Below are positions 1-6,472 of a DNA stretch of 11,859 nucleotides, piece by piece. Each line of letters begins with the position of its first letter. The stretch's first letter is position 1. Both the position numbers and the translations under genes were made by a program. The notes under the pieces were generated by a model. The model was not told the DNA's origin. It ran no database searches and worked only from the letters and a program-made list of their open reading frames with translations. This DNA is from Acidimicrobiales bacterium (lineage in GTDB: Bacteria; Actinomycetota; Acidimicrobiia; Acidimicrobiales; Iamiaceae): positions 1-11,859 of the forward strand of contig JAGQSI010000031.1 in the NCBI GenBank assembly GCA_020439605.1. Reading direction: 5' to 3'.

Positions 1-50
1 GCTGTGACGGCAAAGCGCCGCTGAGCATCGTAAATGACGGCGAGGGCCAT
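1..50 (-). CDS. possible N-terminus of a divergent gene (partial)
   Basis: Reading the - strand from an ATG at 50-48 gives an open frame to the window edge beginning MALAVIYDAQRRFAVTA. A TTG at 68-66 in the same frame, just after a stop at 77-75, is an alternative start. The composition looks protein-like, but only about 17 residues are available and no family can be named. A competing reading is the + strand tail AVTAKRR followed by TGA at 22-24, which would be the end of an upstream + gene. Neither is established. Confidence 0.22.
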   Translation of the reverse strand, partial: MALAVIYDAQRRFAVT

Positions 51-88
51 ATCCCACGTCGGGGCCAAATCCGTTCAGAGCCACACGC

Positions 89-94
89 GACAAT
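89..94 (+). promoter_or_regulatory. candidate -10 box of the nitrobindin gene
   Basis: GACAAT, close to the TANNNT/TATAAT consensus, ends 7 nt before the ATG at 102. That spacing would place the transcription start at or next to the ATG, giving a leaderless mRNA. The earlier in-frame ATG at 93 overlaps this hexamer, so it would be a poor start. No Shine-Dalgarno is visible before either ATG. Confidence 0.35.
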
Positions 95-101
95 GGGCGC
101 T

Positions 102-575
102 ATGACATCGACTCTTCACCCCGACATGACACCCCTAGCTGATCTAGTCGGCACGTGGAAAGGAACAGGGTCAGGGTCATATCCAACTATTGAGGACTTT
201 GAATACCTCGAAGAGTTGACCTTCAGCCACGTTGGCAAACCGTTTATGGCTATGAGTCAGAGGACCCGCCATCCAACAACTTCTGTGCCGATGCATGCCG
301 AGACCGGCTACATCCGGATTCCCAATTCCAACACTGCAGAACTGATCGTGGCGCACCCGACAGGGTTGAGCGAGGTCGGAACCGGCACCGTTGAGACGGG
401 CTCACTGACTATCAGGTCCGTTGTCTACGCAACTCCGAGCGCCAAGGAAGTCTCTGCTGTCGAACGAGAGATCCGCTGGAACGAGAGTGAACTCATCTAC
501 AACTTGAGTATGGCGGCGGTGGGCCAACCAATGCAGCACCACCTAGCCGCCAAACTCATCCGAGTTACGGGCTAG
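102..575 (+). CDS. nitrobindin-like heme-binding beta-barrel protein (THAP4/DUF1794 family)
   Basis: The predicted 157-residue protein is the usual size for bacterial nitrobindins, small ten-stranded beta-barrels of the FABP-like fold that bind ferric heme b and are reported to isomerise peroxynitrite to nitrate. The family signature GTWKGTG lies at residues 17-23, followed by the SYPTI stretch, and the barrel ends with MQHHLAAKLIR near residues 144-154, where the proximal heme histidine (His146 or 147) is expected. No signal peptide or membrane segment is seen, so it should be cytosolic. I prefer ATG 102 over the in-frame ATG at 93 because the latter sits in a probable -10 box. The gene converges on trpB2, with 8 bp between the two stop codons. 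Family assignment is strong; the reaction in this organism is inferred from homologues. Confidence 0.85.
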   Translation: MTSTLHPDMTPLADLVGTWKGTGSGSYPTIEDFEYLEELTFSHVGKPFMAMSQRTRHPTTSVPMHAETGYIRIPNSNTAELIVAHPTGLSEVGTGTVETGSLTIRSVVYATPSAKEVSAVEREIRWNESELIYNLSMAAVGQPMQHHLAAKLIRVTG

Positions 576-583
576 AAAGCCAC

Positions 584-1957
584 CTACCCCAAGTCGGGGA
601 TTGTTGAGAGTCCTTCGGCAAGGCGTTGCTCGGTAACATCTTCATCCACCATGCGGCCACCTAGGTAGGCGTCGTAAGCGGCGAGATCGAAGTGGCCGTG
701 TCCACAAAGTGCGGTGAGGATCACAGTTTCCTCGCCAGTCTCCTTGGCACGCTTGGCCTCACGAATGGCTGCGGCCAATGCATGGGTCGGCTCTGGGGCA
801 GACACGATGCCTTCGGTGCGAGCAAACAAGATGCCAGCCTCAAAGCACTCGGTCTGAGCTATGGAGATCGCCTCCATCAATCCGAGTTCGTAGACGTGGG
901 AGATGAGCGGTGCCATACCGTGATAGCGAAGCCCTCCCGCGTGGATTGGATCCGGCACGAAATCGTGACCGAGGGTGTGCATCTTCATCAGCGGCGTCAT
1001 ACCTGCTGCATCGCCAAAGTCATAGGCATAGGTACCACGGGTGAGTGTGGGACATGAGGCTGGCTCCACTGCACGAATGACTGGTGCCATGCGTCCAGCC
1101 AACTTCTCTCGTAGGAACGGGAAGGCAAGGCCACCGAAGTTGGAGCCACCGCCAGTACAACCAACGATCACATCCGGTCCGGCTTCGCCGGCCTTTTCGA
1201 GCTGGAGTATCGCCTCCTCACCGATGATCGTCTGGTGCAACAAGACGTGGTTCAACACGCTTCCAAGGGCGTAGCGAATCTCAGGATCTTGAGCGGCTAC
1301 CTCAACAGCTTCTGAGATCGCGATTCCCAGCGAACCCGGGTGCTGGGCATCTTCGGCCAGGTATTTCTTGCCAGCTTCTGTCAGCTCAGATGGCGAACGA
1401 TGAACCGCAGCACCAAATGCCTCGATCATCAGACGACGGTAGGGCTTTTGGTCATAGCTCGCGCCCACCTGCCAGACCTCACACTCGAGGTCGAACAATG
1501 CGCATGCGAACGCCAACGCTGTTCCCCACTGACCAGCACCGGTCTCTGTGGTGAGCTTCTTCACGCCCGCCTTGGCGTTGTAGTACGCCTGAGGAACCGC
1601 GGTATTGGGCTTGTGGCTACCGGCGGGGCTTACGCCTTCGTACTTGTAATAGATGCGAGCGGGGGTATCGAGAGCCTGCTCCAGGCGATGGGCCCGAAAT
1701 AGCGGACTTGGCCTCCACTGGTGGTATACGTCAAGCACAGCGCCAGGGATGTCGATGTATTGATCCGTCGAGACCTCTTGCATGATGAGATCCATTGGAA
1801 ACAGTGGCGCAAAGTCCTCCGGGCCGGCAGGCTCGTGGGTACCGGGATGCAGCGCTGGCGGAGGTGGCGACGGTAGGTCCGCCACCACGTTGTACCAGCG
1901 CGTCGGCATCTCGGATTCGTCGAGTGTGTACTTATGTTGGCGAACTGATTCGTCCAT
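584..1957 (-). CDS. trpB: TrpB2-type tryptophan synthase beta chain (PLP enzyme)
   Basis: This 457-residue protein belongs to the longer TrpB2 branch of tryptophan synthase beta subunits, fold-type II PLP enzymes that condense indole with L-serine to make tryptophan. The PLP lysine is Lys116 in GSHKPNTA, and the glycine-rich loop holding the cofactor phosphate is GCTGGGSNF at 266-274. An N-terminal extension of about 60 residues ([10 protein letters not shown], proline-rich run) is typical of TrpB2 and absent from TrpB1 (about 400 residues). No trpA or other trp gene is nearby, in keeping with TrpB2 often being encoded alone; it may salvage indole or serve another beta-replacement reaction. 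The ATG at 1957 is preceded by AAGGA with a 5-nt spacer. The upstream neighbour on the same strand is a plsC-family gene, about 60 bp away. The fold is certain; the physiological substrate is less so. Confidence 0.93.
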   Translation of the reverse strand: MDESVRQHKYTLDESEMPTRWYNVVADLPSPPPPALHPGTHEPAGPEDFAPLFPMDLIMQEVSTDQYIDIPGAVLDVYHQWRPSPLFRAHRLEQALDTPARIYYKYEGVSPAGSHKPNTAVPQAYYNAKAGVKKLTTETGAGQWGTALAFACALFDLECEVWQVGASYDQKPYRRLMIEAFGAAVHRSPSELTEAGKKYLAEDAQHPGSLGIAISEAVEVAAQDPEIRYALGSVLNHVLLHQTIIGEEAILQLEKAGEAGPDVIVGCTGGGSNFGGLAFPFLREKLAGRMAPVIRAVEPASCPTLTRGTYAYDFGDAAGMTPLMKMHTLGHDFVPDPIHAGGLRYHGMAPLISHVYELGLMEAISIAQTECFEAGILFARTEGIVSAPEPTHALAAAIREAKRAKETGEETVILTALCGHGHFDLAAYDAYLGGRMVDEDVTEQRLAEGLSTIPDLG

Positions 1958-1977
1958 GGCCGTCCTTGCTTGTCATG

Positions 1978-2005
1978 TGGCTAGGTGTGCAGGCGAACCT
2001 AGCCA
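1978..2005. promoter_or_regulatory. 9-bp inverted repeat between plsC-family gene and trpB2
   Basis: TGGCTAGGT at 1978-1986 and ACCTAGCCA at 1997-2005 are perfect reverse complements separated by 10 nt. The repeat fills much of the roughly 60-bp gap between the acyltransferase stop and the trpB2 start. In RNA it would form a hairpin ending about 20 nt before the trpB2 ATG. There is no T tract, so a simple intrinsic terminator is unlikely. An operator or a leader hairpin affecting trpB2 expression is possible. Confidence 0.4.
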
Positions 2006-2017
2006 ATGTTCAAGCAG

Positions 2018-2863
2018 CTATGCGGCTTCGGTCTCTGCCTTGGATAAAGGTTGTCCCCCAGCGCGCTCTACCACGATGTCCACACACCGCTGAATCTCGG
2101 GGTGCAGCAAAGCAACCAGTTCATCGGGATCGGTGGTCTCGACAGGTATTGGCATTCCAATATGTACGTAGGGTCGTTTGGCGCCCGGCAGGACCGGCTT
2201 CTTGTAGTCCTCTGGTTCTTGGCCGTAATAGAAACCCATCGGCAACAAGACGACCGGCACCTTTTCTGCTGCTGCTATGGCAGTATGGGCCACACCCTTC
2301 TTCAGAGGTTGGACCACTCGGTGATCTGTTCTGTTGCGGGTGCCTTCCCAAAACCCAGCCATGGAGTGGCCAGCTACGAGCTTGGAGACCTGGGTCTTGC
2401 TTGCTAACTCAATAGCGTCTCGATACTGCTGATTGATCTCGTCGGTGATCTCCACCCCTTGGCGGCGTAGGTCCTCAAGACGAAATGTGGGCAGTGCTCC
2501 AAGACCATCGCAGGAGTTGCGAAGAAGCTTGCCCTGCCACCCGCGACGTCGGAACAGCGATGGCTCAGAGGGAATGAAGGCCCGTCCACCTATGGGGCGC
2601 AATGGCTCGAAGGTTTCGGCTGTAGAGACAATGACGTACTGATCGTCGCCAGTTAGGTGATTCGGTGAGATCACGATCCGCGCACCATTGGCCAACGCCT
2701 GCGAAATGGCGTCACCTGCACCTTCATCAGCGGTAATGGACACCTTGTAAACACGCGACAGGACAGTGTGAGCAAACTTGGCAAAAGCCTTGTTCTGCTC
2801 ATGGCTCTCGTAATAGCGGTATACGGCTTCGAAGTTGTCCAGTTCTACTTTGGGGCGACTCAT
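2018..2863 (-). CDS. PlsC-family glycerolipid acyltransferase (1-acylglycerol-3-phosphate acyltransferase-like)
   Basis: The 281-residue protein carries the acyltransferase signatures of the PlsC/LPLAT superfamily: the catalytic HX4D motif in NHLTGDDQ (His69, Asp74) and the glycerophosphate-binding EGTR motif (Glu173-Arg176). Members transfer an acyl chain from acyl-CoA or acyl-ACP to lysophosphatidate or related lipids at the cytoplasmic membrane face. I see no strong transmembrane helix, so it is probably a peripheral membrane enzyme; the exact acceptor cannot be read from sequence. The C-terminal part after about residue 215 is enriched in prolines and acidic residues. ATG 2863 is supported by GAGG 4 nt upstream and by a TAAAGT hexamer 8 nt upstream. 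A TetR-like palindrome directly upstream suggests repressor control. It may be co-transcribed with trpB2. Confidence 0.85.
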   Translation of the reverse strand: MSRPKVELDNFEAVYRYYESHEQNKAFAKFAHTVLSRVYKVSITADEGAGDAISQALANGARIVISPNHLTGDDQYVIVSTAETFEPLRPIGGRAFIPSEPSLFRRRGWQGKLLRNSCDGLGALPTFRLEDLRRQGVEITDEINQQYRDAIELASKTQVSKLVAGHSMAGFWEGTRNRTDHRVVQPLKKGVAHTAIAAAEKVPVVLLPMGFYYGQEPEDYKKPVLPGAKRPYVHIGMPIPVETTDPDELVALLHPEIQRCVDIVVERAGGQPLSKAETEAA

Positions 2864-3839
2864 GGAACCTCACTTTACAGTGCCTACCTACCAGTCGGTA
2901 GGCACTGTGACCCATGGCACCCCAACCAACGTGAAAGCCACAGGTTCCAAGGGTGCGGCAACGGTGACTTGGAGTGGCTCAACCAATCCGGGCGGAGCAC
3001 CAATCATTGGGTACCGGGTGACGACCTATGACCAGTTCGGCGCTGGCGATTCAGTTGACCTCCCGGCGTCAGCCAGATCCGCAAGCATCACCGGGCTCGA
3101 CAACGGACTACCAGTCTCATTCGTAGTTCGGGCAAACAACTCGGGAGGCTACAGCCCGCAGTCCACCGCATCGCCCGTGATCATTCCTCCGTTCAGCTCT
3201 GCGGCGTCTTTCATAAAGCGAATGGCCTTGGACTTCCTGGGCCGCAATCCAACCACCGCTGAAACCAATGCTGCATTGCCCTACATCCACTTGGGAATCT
3301 CTCCAGGCGCAACCGCTTACAACTTCCGCAAGTCATCGGACGGCACCACAACGGTTGATCCAACAGCTCGGCTCTATTTCGCATATATGCAGCGGATTCC
3401 AGACAAGGGTGGCTTCCAGTTCTGGCTGGGTAAGAAACGAAGTGGCTGGACTCTCGCAAGGATGTCTCAGACATTTGCCACCTCGAGCGAGTTCATCAAC
3501 AAGTACGGAGCGCTCACCAACCGACAATTCGTCACCCTCATTTATACCGATGTGATGCAACGCCCTGCCGACGCAGCCGGGGTGAACTACTGGACAGCCC
3601 AGCTCGACACCAAGAAGAAGAACCGGGGCGAGGTGATGATCGGGTTCAGTGAATCCAGCGAGTACAAGCACCGCAAGGCCGCTGAAGTAGATGTCGCTGT
3701 CACCATGATCTCGATGCTTCAGGCCAACCCGGATCCAACCGAGTACGCAAACAACGTGACGTTCCTGAAGAGCGGCAACTACCTCGCAGCTCTCGCAGCC
3801 CAGATCCTCAAAGATCCACGTTTCACGGCTCGCTTCTGA
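2862..3839 (+). CDS. fibronectin type III plus DUF4214-repeat protein, probably N-terminally truncated
   Basis: From ATG 2862 the protein has 325 residues; the frame stays open up to an ATG at 2835, and GTG codons at 2880 and 2907 are other possible starts. Residues about 20-109 form one Fn3 domain (TPTNVKATG, the ATVTW strand, NGLPVSFVVRA). The rest is helical and contains DUF4214-type repeats, seen as LYxxxMxRxPDxxGxxxWxxxL followed by FxxSSEF at about 171-215 and again at about 231-275, with a weaker copy at 113-135. DUF4214 proteins are normally secreted or surface-associated, sometimes next to adhesive Fn3 domains, but the exact role is unknown. No signal peptide is present, and the start overlaps the divergent acyltransferase start codon, so the gene may have lost its 5' part. 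Coding of the Fn3/DUF4214 region is secure; the start is not. Confidence 0.75.
   Translation: MEPHFTVPTYQSVGTVTHGTPTNVKATGSKGAATVTWSGSTNPGGAPIIGYRVTTYDQFGAGDSVDLPASARSASITGLDNGLPVSFVVRANNSGGYSPQSTASPVIIPPFSSAASFIKRMALDFLGRNPTTAETNAALPYIHLGISPGATAYNFRKSSDGTTTVDPTARLYFAYMQRIPDKGGFQFWLGKKRSGWTLARMSQTFATSSEFINKYGALTNRQFVTLIYTDVMQRPADAAGVNYWTAQLDTKKKNRGEVMIGFSESSEYKHRKAAEVDVAVTMISMLQANPDPTEYANNVTFLKSGNYLAALAAQILKDPRFTARF
2872..2877 (-). promoter_or_regulatory. candidate -10 box of the plsC-family gene
   Basis: On the - strand TAAAGT (a TANNNT hexamer) ends 8 nt before the ATG at 2863, so the transcript would begin at or within a few bases of the start codon. The inverted repeat at 2878-2907 abuts this box on its upstream side. 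Confidence 0.4.
2878..2907. promoter_or_regulatory. perfect 11-bp inverted repeat, TetR-operator-like, in the plsC promoter
   Basis: CAGTGCCTACC (2878-2888) and GGTAGGCACTG (2897-2907) are perfect reverse complements around an 8-nt centre. On the - strand the centre reads TACCGACTGGTAGGTA, where 6 of 8 positions pair as a palindrome. It resembles the TACCGAC-type half sites of several TetR-family regulators of fatty-acid metabolism. It covers the -10/-35 spacer of the acyltransferase promoter, where a bound repressor would block RNA polymerase. No regulator gene is in the window, so identity is inferred. Confidence 0.55.
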
Positions 3840-3853
3840 TGTTCAGGCACTCT

Positions 3854-3880
3854 TTGACGAGCCACGTCACCATCTACGCT
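3854..3880 (+). promoter_or_regulatory. candidate promoter of the SDR gene
   Basis: TTGACG (3854-3859) and TACGCT (3875-3880) could be -35 and -10 elements with a short 15-nt spacer. The -10 box ends 8 nt before the ATG at 3889, compatible with a leaderless transcript; no Shine-Dalgarno is seen. Confidence 0.35.
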
Positions 3881-3888
3881 CCTACCGC

Positions 3889-4719
3889 ATGACTCAACGT
3901 CGCCTAACAAGCCTCGTCACCGGGGCAAACACGGGGATCGGTTTCATAACCGCACGCGAACTAGCGAGGCGTGGGGACCGTGTAATCGTCGCGTGTCGGT
4001 CAGAGGCAAAAGCATCCCGAGCTATCGCCGAACTCACGGCAGCCACCGGCAGTCCTGATATTGAATTCTTGGAACTCGATCTCGGAGACCTTGAGGCTGT
4101 GAGAAGCTCGGCCAACAAGCTGTTAAAGCGGGGCGAACCCATCGACATTCTGGTGGCCAACGCTGGTCTAGCCGGCCAGAGGGGGCAGACAGCTCAAGGC
4201 TTCGAATTGGCCTTTGGCACCAATCACCTTGGCCATTTCCTGTTCGTTACAGAGCTTCTCGAGCTCATACGCTCGGCTTATCAGCCGGCCCGAGTAGTGG
4301 TTGTGTCAAGCGAAGCGCACTACAAACCAGATTCAATTCCCTGGGAAGACCTGACCAAACCAACCAAATCCGTCACCGGACTAGCCGAGTACGGGGTATC
4401 GAAGCTGGCCAATCTCCTCTTCGCTCAGGAACTAGCCAGAAGAGAACCCGAGATGTTCGTGGGTGCGTTGCATCCGGGCGTGATCGCATCTGATGTCTGG
4501 CGAAGCGTTCCCTGGCCGATTCGCCCGATCATGACCCGCTTCATGAAAGGCACCGAGCAAGGCGCAAAACCTTCCCTCAAGTTGGCAATGTCCGATGAGG
4601 TTCTTTCCCACAGCGGATCGTTCTGGTTCGAAGAGAAGCTCAAGGAGCCCAATCGAGTTGCTACACCAGACTTGGCGGAAGAACTGTGGCAACGCTCAGA
4701 GCAATGGGTCTCCAAATAG
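3889..4719 (+). CDS. short-chain dehydrogenase/reductase (SDR family, retinol-dehydrogenase-like)
   Basis: This 276-residue protein is a classical SDR with a single Rossmann domain. The nucleotide-binding TGANTGIG motif is at residues 11-18, the structural NAG at 91-93, the catalytic serine in VVVVSSEAH (Ser140/141) and the catalytic YxxxK at Tyr168/Lys172. The CRS segment after the second strand (VIVACRSEAK) has a basic arginine, which usually favours NADP(H). The extended C-terminal part and the motif set resemble the retinol dehydrogenase/WWOX-like group, which act on lipophilic alcohols, aldehydes or ketones, but no substrate can be assigned. It has no signal peptide or membrane helix. 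It lies 49 bp after the Fn3/DUF4214 gene, probably with its own promoter, and is followed by a promoter for the peptidase gene. Confidence 0.9.
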   Translation: MTQRRLTSLVTGANTGIGFITARELARRGDRVIVACRSEAKASRAIAELTAATGSPDIEFLELDLGDLEAVRSSANKLLKRGEPIDILVANAGLAGQRGQTAQGFELAFGTNHLGHFLFVTELLELIRSAYQPARVVVVSSEAHYKPDSIPWEDLTKPTKSVTGLAEYGVSKLANLLFAQELARREPEMFVGALHPGVIASDVWRSVPWPIRPIMTRFMKGTEQGAKPSLKLAMSDEVLSHSGSFWFEEKLKEPNRVATPDLAEELWQRSEQWVSK

Positions 4720-4722
4720 ACA

Positions 4723-4750
4723 AGAAATCCGAGGGTTGTTTGCGATTTCT
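4723..4750. repeat. 7-bp inverted repeat over the -35 region of the M15 peptidase promoter
   Basis: AGAAATC (4723-4729) and GATTTCT (4744-4750) are perfect reverse complements separated by 14 nt. The right arm overlaps the proposed -35 element. It may be an operator; as an AT-rich stem without a T tract it would be a weak terminator for the SDR gene. Confidence 0.3.
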
Positions 4751-4767
4751 GCTTTATCTGTTACAGT
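4740..4767 (+). promoter_or_regulatory. candidate promoter of the M15 peptidase gene
   Basis: TTGCGA (4740-4745), 16 nt, then TACAGT (4762-4767) form a plausible -35/-10 pair. Transcription would start near 4774, giving a leader of about 45 nt that carries a GC-rich hairpin (GCCCC 4790-4794 with GGGGC 4800-4804) and then GAGGAGG at 4806-4812, six bases before the GTG at 4819. The leader rules out the ATG at 4771 as the main start. Confidence 0.4.
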
Positions 4768-4818
4768 TTTATGACGATAGAGACCAGAGGCCCCATCCGG
4801 GGGCTGAGGAGGAAACCC

Positions 4819-6096
4819 GTGCATCGACGTTCGCTGGCAGGTTCACTAGTAGCTGCCGCCCTCGCTGTCGGGCTTGTCGTTGTTCCACAGTCGGCGCAGT
4901 CCGCTCCGCGTGGAAACGCCCGTGAGGAACGGGTGAAAGTACAGGCTGAGCAGGCAAAAGTCGCTTCACAGATCAATACCAATAAGGCTTCCAAAGAAGA
5001 GATTGACGAGGCCATACAGGCTCTCAACGACAACCTTCGCTCCCAAGAAGCAGCCCTGGCACGAGTTCAAGAAGAGGTTGCTCAGGCCAAGAAGGACATT
5101 GCAGACGCTGAGGCCGCAATCAAGCGACTCGAAGAAGAAGTGGCAACGCTCAAGGCAGAAATTAAGCGTCGTGCAGTCCACTCCTACGTAAGTCCTCCAA
5201 CCGACAGTGCCCTTTCTGTTCTTGAAACAAATGACTTCGTCAGTGCCTCAAGTCGCAAGTTCTACCTAGAACTGCGTTTCCAAGACGATGCCGATGTGGC
5301 CGACCGACTCGATGGTGCCCTCAATGACCTTGACTTCCAGCGAGAGAAGGCCGAGGAAGCCCGCAAGACCGCAGAGGCCAAGGAGAAGGAACAGGCCGAG
5401 CGCACCGATGCCGTACGTGCGGCAAAAGATGCTCAGCAAAAACTTGCGGACAAGTTACAGGCCACCATCAACCAGCAGATCGAACGTTCCGTCCAACTCG
5501 CGGCCACGGACCGCAAGCTCGCCAAGCAGATCGCAGATGAGCAAGCTGCGCTGGTAGCACGCCTCGCTGCACAGCAGGCCATGCAACGCAAAGCTCAAGC
5601 AGACGCCGCTGCCCAGGCCGCTGCTCAGCAGTCCGCCAACCAGAACCCAGACGGCGGAGAATCCAAGCCACTTCCTCCCGTTAGCGGCCCAACCGGCGGC
5701 GGCACCGGAACTGGCGGCATCCCGCTATGCAATGCCGCTGGCATCACCCTGAACTGCGCTATCGCCACACAGGCCACCAACATGCTCAACGCTGCACGTG
5801 CCGATGGTGTTGCACTCAGCGGCAGCGGCTACCGAGATCCTTCACGTCAGATCGAGCTGCGCCAGGCCCACTGCGGATCTAGCTACTACGCGATCTATCA
5901 GATGTCTCCATCTGCATGTCGTCCCCCTACTGCCCGGCCAGGTCAGAGCCAACACGAGATCGGTCTCGCCATCGACTTCTCCAACTGCAGTTCACGCGGA
6001 ACCGCCTGCTATCGCTGGCTAGCCGCTAATGCCGCTAGCTACGGGTTCTACAACCTTCCGAGCGAATCGTGGCACTGGAGCACTTCAGGCTCGTAA
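4819..6096 (+). CDS. secreted coiled-coil protein with C-terminal M15 (VanY-like) peptidase domain
   Basis: Starting at GTG 4819 the protein has 425 residues. The first 29 or so form a Sec signal peptide: HRR, a hydrophobic AVGLVVV core, and a small-residue cleavage region SAQSA. Residues about 33-270 are a long, charged, Ala/Glu/Lys-rich coiled coil like those of PcsB/RipA/EnvC-type cell-wall proteins. A Q/A-rich and then Gly/Pro-rich linker leads to the M15 domain (about 305-425), with SGSGYRD (335-340), QHEIGLAIDF (zinc ligands His379 and Asp386) and ESWHW (catalytic Glu416, zinc ligand His419). Several cysteines could form disulfides outside the cell. It should cut D-Ala-containing peptidoglycan stem peptides, as carboxypeptidase or endopeptidase. 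A strong GAGGAGG ribosome site fixes the start; an in-frame ATG at 4771 would bury the signal peptide and lies upstream of the likely transcript start. Confidence 0.9.
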   Translation: MHRRSLAGSLVAAALAVGLVVVPQSAQSAPRGNAREERVKVQAEQAKVASQINTNKASKEEIDEAIQALNDNLRSQEAALARVQEEVAQAKKDIADAEAAIKRLEEEVATLKAEIKRRAVHSYVSPPTDSALSVLETNDFVSASSRKFYLELRFQDDADVADRLDGALNDLDFQREKAEEARKTAEAKEKEQAERTDAVRAAKDAQQKLADKLQATINQQIERSVQLAATDRKLAKQIADEQAALVARLAAQQAMQRKAQADAAAQAAAQQSANQNPDGGESKPLPPVSGPTGGGTGTGGIPLCNAAGITLNCAIATQATNMLNAARADGVALSGSGYRDPSRQIELRQAHCGSSYYAIYQMSPSACRPPTARPGQSQHEIGLAIDFSNCSSRGTACYRWLAANAASYGFYNLPSESWHWSTSGS

Positions 6097-6144
6097 TCAC
6101 TGCTTTGAACCATAACTGGTTCTAAGCAGATAGGCCACCCGCGC

Positions 6145-6150
6145 TAAGGT
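6145..6150 (+). promoter_or_regulatory. candidate -10 box of tRNA-His
   Basis: TAAGGT ends 10 nt before the first base of the tRNA. It lies partly in a small hairpin (GCCACC 6134-6139, GGTGGC 6148-6153). A convincing -35 element was not found; TTGAAC at 6105-6110 is too far away for this box. Confidence 0.3.
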
Positions 6151-6160
6151 GGCAAGCCTT

Positions 6161-6238
6161 GCTGGCCGTAGCTCAGTTGGTCAGAGCGCCGCGTTGTGGT
6201 CGCGGATGTCGGGGGTTCGAATCCCCTCGGTCAGCCCA
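6161..6238 (+). tRNA. tRNA-His(GTG)
   Basis: The fold is complete: acceptor CTGGCCG (6162-6168) pairs with CGGTCAG (6228-6234), the D stem is GCTC/GAGC, the anticodon stem is CCGCG/CGCGG around loop TTGTGGT with anticodon GTG at 6196-6198, and the T arm is GGGGG-TTCGAAT-CCCCT. The extra G at 6161 faces C73 at 6235, the G-1:C73 identity element specific to histidine tRNA. CCA is encoded at 6236-6238. Confidence 0.97.
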
Positions 6239-6241
6239 TGT

Positions 6242-6257
6242 GATGTCGTGAGACATC
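6242..6257 (+). other. GNRA-loop hairpin in the tRNA-His 3' trailer
   Basis: GATGTC (6242-6247) and GACATC (6252-6257) form a perfect 6-bp stem closed by GTGA, a GNRA tetraloop in RNA. It starts only 3 nt after the encoded CCA and precedes the terminator, so it may help 3'-end processing of the precursor tRNA. Confidence 0.4.
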
Positions 6258-6259
6258 GG

Positions 6260-6295
6260 AAACCCCTGAACCTCCGGGTTCGGGGGTTTCTTTCG
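6260..6295 (+). terminator. intrinsic terminator after tRNA-His
   Basis: AAACCCCTGAACC (6260-6272) pairs with GGTTCGGGGGTTT (6277-6289) in a 13-bp stem with one G-T pair and a 4-nt loop. It is followed by the pyrimidine-rich CTTTCGTTCTC, a modest T tract. Strong stem position and strength support termination of the tRNA-His transcript. Confidence 0.8.
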
Positions 6296-6297
6296 TT

Positions 6298-6460
6298 CTC
6301 GGTTCCGAGTTTTCCGGTGGGTTGATAGCCCTTGGGTGAGGTAGCTGGATATTGCCATCACCCGCGACATGGCTTTGCAATGCCCTGGAGTAACACAGCG
6401 TGGGCACGTTTTGGGAGTCGTTACAACCCACTGGTTGGATCGTCCCCCTACTCGTCCGAC
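6298..6460. other. intergenic stretch with two small stem-loops, no gene recognised
   Basis: No convincing reading frame or known RNA is visible between the tRNA-His terminator and the tRNA-Lys promoter. GGGTGAGG (6334-6341) can pair with CC-A-TCACCC (6355-6363) through an 8-bp stem with one bulged A, and CAACC (6424-6428) with GGTTG (6433-6437) around a 4-nt loop. Either could arise by chance. Confidence 0.3.
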
Positions 6461-6466
6461 TAAGAT
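6461..6466 (+). promoter_or_regulatory. candidate -10 box of tRNA-Lys
   Basis: TAAGAT ends 6 nt before the first base of the tRNA, so transcription would start at or very near the mature 5' end. No good -35 element is apparent at the usual distance. Confidence 0.35.
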
Positions 6467-6472
6467 CTTCGG

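Noticed and set aside
692..1702. Several + strand frames of 77-121 codons opposite trpB2
   Set aside because: They are shadows of the trpB2 coding strand, with no plausible start signals or protein features.
1795..2415. 206-codon + frame over trpB2 and the acyltransferase
   Set aside because: It lies antisense to two strongly recognised genes and crosses their intergenic region; its product has no recognisable domain.
2768..3031. + frame from GTG 2768 with a signal-peptide-like start as a gene in its own right
   Set aside because: Beyond the first 25 residues it reads Fn3 DNA out of frame, and its start is antisense to plsC coding. It is kept only as a possible clue to a frameshift.
4771..4818. 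ATG 4771 as start of the M15 peptidase gene
   Set aside because: It would put 16 residues before the signal peptide, has no ribosome site and lies at or before the likely transcript start; GTG 4819 has GAGGAGG at ideal spacing.
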